From an uncultured Muriicola sp. (GTDB lineage Bacteria > Bacteroidota > Bacteroidia > Flavobacteriales > Flavobacteriaceae), in NCBI RefSeq assembly GCF_947258935.1, contig NZ_CAMYKH010000018.1:5229-45439 (forward strand): 40,211 nt of DNA, in the 5' to 3' direction. Shown here piece after piece: positions 34,680 to 40,211 of this stretch. Both the position numbers and the translations under genes were made by a program. The number at the start of each line of letters is the position of its first letter. Within the stretch, counting starts at the first letter, position 1. The notes below the pieces were generated by a model, which made no database searches, had not been told where the DNA came from, and saw only the letters and a program-made list of their open reading frames with translations.

Positions 34680-35228
34680 TCAATCTAACTGATCCTGGAT
34701 CAGATTTGCGGAGATGGTCACTAATATTTCTTGTGCGATTTTTTTAAAAAGAAGTCGAGGAACTTTGACCTTGTAGTCTTCAGGACGAATAATAAAAGAT
34801 GTTTCGAGTTCGATGTTGCCTCTATTAGTTCTAAGTTGAACCATGGTTTCAAAAGCATTGGTTACACCATGAATGCTAAGTGATCCCTGTAAAAGAAATT
34901 GTTTATTTGTGCTAGTGAGTAGGTCTAAAGAAAATTCCTGAATTTTTCCAATAAAATAGGCTTTCGGAAATCGGTCCGACTCCACATAATTTTCATTAAA
35001 GTGTTCCTCCATTAACTCCTTTTCGAAATCAAATTCCTTCATAAGTAATAAAGAGGCGATTTCACCATTGGTCTTTAAGATGGTGTTGACATTTTCATTA
35101 ACCGCCTTAATGTCTTCTAAAGGGGTAGAGGCATCTAATCTTATAACCGCTGTTTGGGTAAGATAGGATTCCTGTGCAATTAGCCAGGTTTGAGAAAAGA
35201 GAAAAGCGATCAGGAGTATTCTGCTCAT
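34680..35228 (-). CDS. YceI-family exported protein
   Basis: A 182-residue protein from ATG 35228. A signal peptide (MSRILLIAFLFSQTWLIAQ) is followed by a lipocalin-like YceI barrel. The sequence FPKAYFIGKIQEFSLDLLTSTNKQFLLQGSLSIHGVTNAFETMVQLRTNRGNIELETSFIIRPEDYKV matches the family core, including the L-x-I-H-G-V-T block. Relatives bind isoprenoid-type lipids such as ubiquinone-8 or carry no known ligand. The start overlaps the stop of the cytochrome c gene as ATGA, so the genes are coupled; the longer frame from 35252 is therefore not used. The pairing with cytochrome c suggests a quinone- or electron-transfer-related envelope role, which is inference. Confidence 0.82.
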   Translation of the reverse strand: MSRILLIAFLFSQTWLIAQESYLTQTAVIRLDASTPLEDIKAVNENVNTILKTNGEIASLLLMKEFDFEKELMEEHFNENYVESDRFPKAYFIGKIQEFSLDLLTSTNKQFLLQGSLSIHGVTNAFETMVQLRTNRGNIELETSFIIRPEDYKVKVPRLLFKKIAQEILVTISANLIQDQLD

Positions 35229-35596
35229 TCTGGTAATCCTTGATTTACCCAATCCGAGATCATTTGTCTAGTTGCTAAAGGCATTCGTCCATTGGGCGGC
35301 ATTGGATTTACGCTACTGTTGATCCTGTTTACCAAACCCCTGTTCTCCACAGCACTTTTAACCAGAGCATAGGTCGTCAATGACATTGGCGCATTATTGG
35401 TAGGCGGATTTCCATGACAGGACAGACAATTGGCCTGAATAATAGCTCTGATGTCTGAGGTATATGTTAAATCCATTGCATTACCTCCATTGTTATCGGG
35501 TTCATCTGTAGGAACTCCTTCAGAATTATCGCTGCTCGAACAACCTATTAGGCCAGATATCAATAGCATTAAACATAAATTAAAATACTTTTTCAT
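35225..35596 (-). CDS. mono-haem cytochrome c lipoprotein
   Basis: A 123-residue lipoprotein with a signal ending SGLIGC (Cys19) and an acidic, Asn-rich linker of about 20 residues. One haem c site, CLSCH, is at residues 57-61. The likely axial Met is in the stretch NPMPPNGRMP (Met99 or Met105), with a closing helix TRQMISDWVNQG as in small cytochromes c. It should sit in the cell envelope and carry single electrons. It is the first gene of a pair: its TGA overlaps the ATG of the YceI gene by ATGA. It is divergent from the DUF5777 barrel gene, 205 bases apart. No donor or acceptor is encoded in the window. Confidence 0.88.
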   Translation of the reverse strand: MKKYFNLCLMLLISGLIGCSSSDNSEGVPTDEPDNNGGNAMDLTYTSDIRAIIQANCLSCHGNPPTNNAPMSLTTYALVKSAVENRGLVNRINSSVNPMPPNGRMPLATRQMISDWVNQGLPE

Positions 35597-35801
35597 AGCA
35601 GGAGTATTTAGATAAAAGATTGAATATCAATATCTTTACTAGTGAGATGTCCATAATTAATATTGGTTGCGCGTCCGTGAATTTCTACTTTTTAAATTAA
35701 ATCACAACTCTGTGCCAAGAGTATATTTAAGGAATTTCTTTGTAAGTTTAAAAGAAAAAAATTGAATAGAAATTCTTTTTTACATTATAAAATACTTTCT
35801 T

Positions 35802-36653
35802 ATGAAAAAGTTACTCATATTTCTCTCCGTTTTTATCTGTACACATGGTATTTATTCACAAGACGATCTTTTGGCCACTATTGATAAACAAGATACAGTC
35901 AATACTGTAAGCGCCGCTTTTAAAGGTCTGAAAATAGTAAATTTTGAATCTACCAAGATGGTCAATAAAAATGAATTCTACTTCATTGTTTCGCACCGCT
36001 TTGGAAGTATTAAAAATGGTTTTGACGATTTTTTCGGCTTGGATTTTGCATTTACCCGTTTGCATTTTCTGTACGGCTTTTCTGATGGGTTTAATTTGGC
36101 AATAGCGAGAAGCTCTTTTAATAAGACCTATGATATTTCTGCGAAATACCGCTTTGTACAACAAAAAGAAAATTTCCCCATTACCATTGTAGGTTATACA
36201 CAGATGGCCTTTAATACATTTCTGAACGATGGCGTACTCTCCAGAGAGGTGACAATGGGTGATAGAGTTTCATTTACCCAACAAGTATTGATCTCAAAAA
36301 AAGTTAATGAAAATGTATCCATTCAACTCATGCCTACGTATTTTTATGAAGGTTATGTGGATTATGCCCCTCAAGATAATTCGCAATTTGCACTTGGATT
36401 TGGAGGTCGCTTAAAGCTAAATAAACGGTTTAGTTTAAACCTTGACTATGGGTGGCATCTCAACAGAGCATCGGGATCACCCTTCGTAAATCCTTTATCA
36501 ATTGGAGTGGATATAGAGACAGGAGGACATGTCTTTCAATTACATTTTACGAATGCACAGCCAACCTTTGAAAGCGGATTCTTAGGCAACGGTATTGGAG
36601 ACTGGAGCGATGGTAATATATACTTTGGCTTTAATCTGAGCAGAGTTTTTTGA
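35802..36653 (+). CDS. DUF5777-family predicted outer membrane beta-barrel
   Basis: A 283-residue exported protein. A signal peptide spans residues 1-19 (KKLLIFLSVFICTHGIYSQ). The mature part is made of alternating strands with aromatic girdles, such as NEFYFIVSHRFGSIKNGFDDFFGLDFAFTRLHFLYGFSDGFNLAIARSSF, and ends in FGFNLSRVF with the C-terminal Phe typical of outer membrane barrels. This matches DUF5777, a Bacteroidota family. It lies divergently from the cytochrome c/YceI pair. From memory these three often occur together, which would make the barrel an outer membrane partner of the cytochrome. I see no good promoter match in the 205-base gap. Confidence 0.8.
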   Translation: MKKLLIFLSVFICTHGIYSQDDLLATIDKQDTVNTVSAAFKGLKIVNFESTKMVNKNEFYFIVSHRFGSIKNGFDDFFGLDFAFTRLHFLYGFSDGFNLAIARSSFNKTYDISAKYRFVQQKENFPITIVGYTQMAFNTFLNDGVLSREVTMGDRVSFTQQVLISKKVNENVSIQLMPTYFYEGYVDYAPQDNSQFALGFGGRLKLNKRFSLNLDYGWHLNRASGSPFVNPLSIGVDIETGGHVFQLHFTNAQPTFESGFLGNGIGDWSDGNIYFGFNLSRVF

Positions 36654-36669
36654 TTTTTTGAAGCTTTGG

Positions 36670-38082
36670 TTACGCTTCCCACTCGGTATGGAAAACACCC
36701 TCCTTGTCTGTTCGTTCGTATGTATGAGACCCGAAATAATCGCGCTGTGCCTGAATAAGATTTAACGGTAAGCGTCCGGAAGTATAGGCGTCGAAATAGG
36801 TAAGGGAATTTGATAGACCTGGCAGTGGTACTCCATTGGTTGCTCCATATGAAACCAATTGTCTAACTGATGCAAGTGTTTGCTTTATTTCTTTAGCGAA
36901 AGCAGGATCGAGTAAAAGGTTAGAAAGTCCCGCATTTTGTTGAAAGGCCTTTGTAATATCTGCCAGCAAGCCGGCTCTGATAATACATCCGGCACGCCAG
37001 ATTTTTGCAATTGTGCCGAGATCGAGTTCATACCCATATTCTTCGGAAGCTTCAGATAATTGATGTAAGCCCTGGGCATAGGTTATGATAAATGAAAAAT
37101 ACAGCGCTTCTTCTGCCATTTTTACCAAGTTGTCCTTCGACAGGGTGGCAGGTTGAGACCTTCCATATAATTTTTCAGCCTTAAGTCTGTCTGCTTTTAG
37201 AGCAGACAATTCTCTCATGCTTACAGCTATATCAATACTTGGAATAGGAATTCCAAGGTCCATTGCGTTTTGTGAGGTCCATTTTCCGGTTCCTTTTTGT
37301 TTGGCCTTATCCAGGATCTTATCTACTAACTGACCAGAACCCTGGTCATCGTCCTTCGCTAGAATTTCTGAAGTGATCTCAACTAAAAAAGATTGTAATC
37401 TTCCATTATTCCAATTGTCAAATGCATTGTGCAACTCATCATTGTTTAACTTCCCGGCTTTTTTCAACAGATCGTAAATTTCGGAAGTTAACTGCATAAG
37501 CCCGTATTCAATGCCATTGTGGATCATCTTCACGTAGTTACCGGCAGATTTTGGACCCAAATAAGCCACGCAGGGCTCTCCTTTATATTTAGCAGAAACA
37601 GCTTCAAATATGGGTTTTACTTCTTTATACGCTTCACGAGAACCACCAGGCATAATGCTGGGTCCTTTTCTGGCACCTTTAGCTCCGCCAGAGACCCCGG
37701 CTCCGAAGAAGTGGATCCCTTTAGTTTTTAAATAGGCTTCTCGTCTGTCCGTATCTGTAAATAATGAATTTCCTCCATCAATTATGAGATCATCCTTGCT
37801 TAGGAGTGGCAAAAGACTTTCAATTACATTGTCAACTATTTTACCTGCAGGGACCTATTGCATGATCTTTCTAGGTAGCTGCAAGGAATTAATAAACGTC
37901 TTCATATCGCTTGTGGCATTCACTTTATCCAGATCTCCCCCTTCTTTTTGCAGGGCAGTTACCTTTTCCTGGTCAAGATCATATCCGTACGCTCTAAAGC
38001 CATTATCTGCCACATTCAGGATAAAATTTCTACCCATTACCCCTAGTCCTACCAATCCAAAATCATACTTGTTCTCTGGCAT
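36670..38082 (-). pseudogene. gnd: 6-phosphogluconate dehydrogenase with an in-frame TAG stop
   Basis: Gnd oxidises 6-phosphogluconate to ribulose-5-phosphate with NADP. The reading starts at ATG 38082 with the Rossmann fold (GLVGLGVMGRN) and runs to PRKIMQ, where codon 76 is TAG (37857-37855). In the same frame it continues at once with VPAGKIVDNVIESLLPLLSK and stays open for 394 more codons. The total of 470 codons is the normal family length. Downstream motifs are intact: IDGGNSLFTDTDRRE, the catalytic Lys in GNYVKMIHNGIEYG, and the C-terminal block with GCIIRAGLLADI. The expected residue at the stop is usually Leu or Met, so one base change (for example TTG to TAG) explains it. This is either a recent nonsense mutation or a sequence error. 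The gene is divergent from zwf. Confidence 0.9.
37855..37857 (-). other. in-frame TAG codon disrupting gnd
   Basis: The minus strand reads CAA TAG GTC CCT GCA, that is M-Q-stop-V-P-A in the conserved KIM-x-x-VPAGKIVD stretch. Reading frame and length on both sides agree with one intact gene. Several other genes in the window (1242, 25122, 38268) end in TAG, so the codon is a normal stop here. Confidence 0.9.
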
Positions 38083-38267
38083 CCTACTTAATTTTGTAAA
38101 TTATTTTTAATTATTTTAATGGCCGAAACTACAAGGAAGTAGTACATCCTAAAAAACCTAAGAGACCCTCGTTACGCTCAAAAGTAATTGAAAATATTTA
38201 CTTTTTAGTACGTACTTTGGGCAATTATAGCAATGTTGTGCCCGTCACAATAATTTAAAGAAAAAAG

Positions 38268-39800
38268 ATGGATAAGACTGAAAGTCAAATGTTGATCATT
38301 TTTGGAGCCTCCGGTGATCTCACTGCTCGTAAATTGATCCCTGCTTTGTTTAATTTGTACCAGGGCCAGTTTTTGCCAAAGAATTTTTCGGTTCTCGGTG
38401 TAAGCAGGTCGCCGCTGTCAGATTCAGATTTTAGAAACAAAGTAGTAAAGGAAAGTAGTTACTTAAAGACGGATATTGATGGGAAGGCGGCCGACTTTAT
38501 TAATCAATTCTCGGACAAATTATTCTATCATGATCTTGGTTCTTCGTATGAAGAGCCATATAACACCCTGGCAGAAAGGATCACTAGTTTAAATTCAGAA
38601 TTCCAAACCGCATATAACTTTATTTTTTATCTCTCAACACCTCCTAATATTTATGAGGTCATTGCTAAAAATCTTTCTGAACAGGGTCTAACTGTTCAGG
38701 AAAAGGGCTGGAAACGACTAATTGTAGAAAAACCATTTGGGTATGACCTTGCGTCTGCCAAAAATCTCAATCATAACCTTCATAAATATTTTAAGGAAAA
38801 ACAAATTTTCAGAATAGATCACTATTTGGGCAAGGAGACTGTTCAAAACCTACTTGTTACTCGTTTCGCCAACAGTATTTTTGAACCTTTGTGGAACCGG
38901 AATTATATTCAGCATGTGGAGATCACAAATGCCGAAAGTGTGGGCGTAGAGAAGCGTGGAGGGTATTACGATAGTTCTGGGGCCCTGCGTGACATGTTTC
39001 AAAATCATTTGCTTCAAATTGTTTCTTTAGTGGTTATGGAGCCTCCAATTGGATCTACCGCTGAGGAGATCAGAAATGAGAAGGTAAAAGCGCTCAAATC
39101 CCTGAGAATAGTAAAAGATCATAAGACCCTAAATGAAAATACTATACGAGGGCAGTATTTGGCTGCCACTATCAACGGAGAAAAAGTAAAAGGATATAGG
39201 GAAGAAGACGGCGTAAATCCTAATTCTACGACAGAAACCTTTGTGGCACTTAAGTTTTTTGTGGACAACTGGCGATGGAAAGATGTGCCATTCTATGTAA
39301 GGACCGCCAAACGGATGCCTACCAAAGTGACCGAGATCGTTATTCATTTCAAACCACCTCATCACCACATTTTTGTGGATGCCGGTTTAAATAACAAGGA
39401 TAATAAACTAATAATTCGAATTCAACCAGACGAAGGAATCCTTATAAAATTTGGTGTAAAGGTCCCTGGACTTGGGTTCAAGGTAGAACGTGCTAATTTG
39501 GATTTTTATTACTCAAGCCTTGAAGGAACCAATCTCATGGCAGCCTACGAAAGATTATTACTCGATGCCATGCAGGGCGATGCAACCTTGTATGCCCGGG
39601 CAGATGAAGTTGAGGCAGCCTGGGAATTTGTAGATCCCATCCTGGAGTACTGGAAAACCAACAAAGATGCAAAGATCTATGGCTATTCTGCAGGTGTGTG
39701 GGGTCCCCAGAATGAAGACGATCTGATGGAAGGTAAGTATACCTGGCGTAATCCGGGTGAAAATCTCGCAGATGATCCCGAATTCTGTGTAATTAAATAG
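38268..39800 (+). CDS. zwf: glucose-6-phosphate 1-dehydrogenase
   Basis: A 510-residue enzyme for the first step of the oxidative pentose phosphate pathway. It oxidises glucose-6-phosphate to 6-phosphogluconolactone with NAD(P). The nucleotide-binding loop GASGDLTARK is at residues 13-22, EKPFG at 154-158, and the active-site signature RIDHYLGKE at 182-190 with catalytic His and Lys. Normal length, no lesion. It is followed 5 bases later by pgl, clearly in one transcript, and is divergent from the broken gnd across 185 bases. A TACTTTG about 50 bases before the start resembles a weak -7 box. It ends in TAG. Confidence 0.97.
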   Translation: MDKTESQMLIIFGASGDLTARKLIPALFNLYQGQFLPKNFSVLGVSRSPLSDSDFRNKVVKESSYLKTDIDGKAADFINQFSDKLFYHDLGSSYEEPYNTLAERITSLNSEFQTAYNFIFYLSTPPNIYEVIAKNLSEQGLTVQEKGWKRLIVEKPFGYDLASAKNLNHNLHKYFKEKQIFRIDHYLGKETVQNLLVTRFANSIFEPLWNRNYIQHVEITNAESVGVEKRGGYYDSSGALRDMFQNHLLQIVSLVVMEPPIGSTAEEIRNEKVKALKSLRIVKDHKTLNENTIRGQYLAATINGEKVKGYREEDGVNPNSTTETFVALKFFVDNWRWKDVPFYVRTAKRMPTKVTEIVIHFKPPHHHIFVDAGLNNKDNKLIIRIQPDEGILIKFGVKVPGLGFKVERANLDFYYSSLEGTNLMAAYERLLLDAMQGDATLYARADEVEAAWEFVDPILEYWKTNKDAKIYGYSAGVWGPQNEDDLMEGKYTWRNPGENLADDPEFCVIK

Positions 39801-39805
39801 AACAT

Positions 39806-40211
39806 ATGGACCTGCAAATTTATAGTACCAAAGAAGTAGTGGCTCGCAACTTTGCTGAGTATTTGGAGAATTGGATCAAAGATAATGAAGAGGTGCATGT
39901 GGCACTATCTGGTGGAAGTACTCCTAAGATCGTTTTTGAGGAGCTCTCTAATACCAAAAAGTATAGGATCAACTGGTCCAGGGTCCATTTATATTGGGGT
40001 GACGAGCGCTGTGTTCCTCCATCAGATGATGAGAGCAATTACAAAATGACTGTAGCTCATTTATTGGAACATATAGACATCCCTTCAAAGAATATTCATC
40101 GTGTTTTAGGGGAGAACGATCCAAAAAAAGAAGCTATACGTTATGGAGAAGTATTGGCTGCAAATCTTCCGCTGGATAATGAGGTACCTGTTTTTGATAT
40201 GGTTATTTTGG
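39806..40211 (+). CDS. pgl: 6-phosphogluconolactonase, partial (C-terminus outside window)
   Basis: The frame is open from ATG 39806 to the window edge, 135 residues. It hydrolyses 6-phosphogluconolactone in the second step of the oxidative pentose phosphate branch. The phosphate-binding loop ALSGGSTPK and the family block NWSRVHLYWGDERCVPPSDDESNY with the WGDERCV signature are clear. The family has about 240 residues, so roughly 100 are missing. It follows zwf by 5 bases, a very common pair. Identification is secure. Confidence 0.95.
   Translation, partial: MDLQIYSTKEVVARNFAEYLENWIKDNEEVHVALSGGSTPKIVFEELSNTKKYRINWSRVHLYWGDERCVPPSDDESNYKMTVAHLLEHIDIPSKNIHRVLGENDPKKEAIRYGEVLAANLPLDNEVPVFDMVIL

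Noticed and set aside
36670..37812. The 380-codon frame as a short Gnd-like gene of its own
   Set aside because: Its apparent ATG is an internal Met; the frame is open back to the TAG, and the Rossmann fold lies just before the stop.
37855..37857. TAG in gnd as a recoded amino acid (pyrrolysine or suppression)
   Set aside because: TAG closes several ordinary genes in the window (at 3261-3263, 26295-26297 and 39798-39800), and the conserved position normally holds a common residue; mutation or error is simpler.
1..40211. Mobile elements, prophage, CRISPR, tRNA or rRNA genes
   Set aside because: I looked for transposase or integrase motifs, terminal or spaced repeats and tRNA-like cloverleaf sequences by eye and saw none; a tool search could still find a divergent case.

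Overview
The window looks like ordinary chromosome from a marine-type member of the Flavobacteriaceae (phylum Bacteroidota). The evidence is the gene families present: DUF4199, DUF6263 and DUF5777 proteins, a zinc-less L31, an RsmB-like methyltransferase, a single-chain PurL with a glutaminase domain, and a short 950-residue CarB. Several genes also have the Bacteroidota promoter -7 box (TAnnTTTG) in place of an E. coli-type -10. Coding is dense, and no stretch of more than 300 bases lacks a gene. I saw no tRNA, rRNA, insertion sequence, phage gene, CRISPR array or attachment site.

Layout. 1-1118 (minus): the N-terminal part of a PLP-dependent group II decarboxylase that runs off the window. 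1242-3263 (plus): a lipoprotein dipeptidyl peptidase III. 3334-9114 (minus): a fatty-acid beta-oxidation operon in the order MarR regulator, FadN-type dehydrogenase/hydratase, thiolase, acyl-CoA dehydrogenase; a separate long-chain acyl-CoA ligase (9322-11091) lies just upstream. 11220-16222 (minus): purL and an RsmB-like rRNA methyltransferase. 16293-17741: a secreted Asp-box propeller lipoprotein and a small basic secreted protein. 17850-19368 (minus): an ECF sigma factor, a membrane anti-sigma-like protein and a periplasmic LTXXQ-like protein. 19485-24583 (minus): an ABC exporter, a phosphosugar mutase, a GT2 glycosyltransferase and a DUF4199 protein. 24748-29904 is mainly plus: L31, a GlmU-like protein, MtaB, an alpha/beta hydrolase and a lytic transglycosylase, with a small GNAT on the minus strand. 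29955-34624: a TPR membrane protein, a DUF6263 protein, L34 and carB. 34680-36653: a YceI protein and a cytochrome c lipoprotein, divergent from a DUF5777 protein. 36670-40211: gnd (minus) divergent from zwf and pgl (plus), the oxidative pentose phosphate branch.

How the genes work together. The acyl-CoA ligase, acyl-CoA dehydrogenase, FadN and thiolase together cover activation and every step of a beta-oxidation round. The MarR gene at the head of the operon has a perfect 28-bp palindrome next to its -7 box, a strong candidate operator. Zwf, Pgl and Gnd would convert glucose-6-phosphate to ribulose-5-phosphate.

The most notable result is that two housekeeping genes are broken as read. The thiolase gene has lost about 49 bases with a frameshift, and gnd carries one in-frame TAG. 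Both are otherwise well preserved, so either the lesions are recent or the sequence is wrong at those points. I found no convincing new defence or mobile system. The least explained cluster is YceI, cytochrome c and DUF5777.
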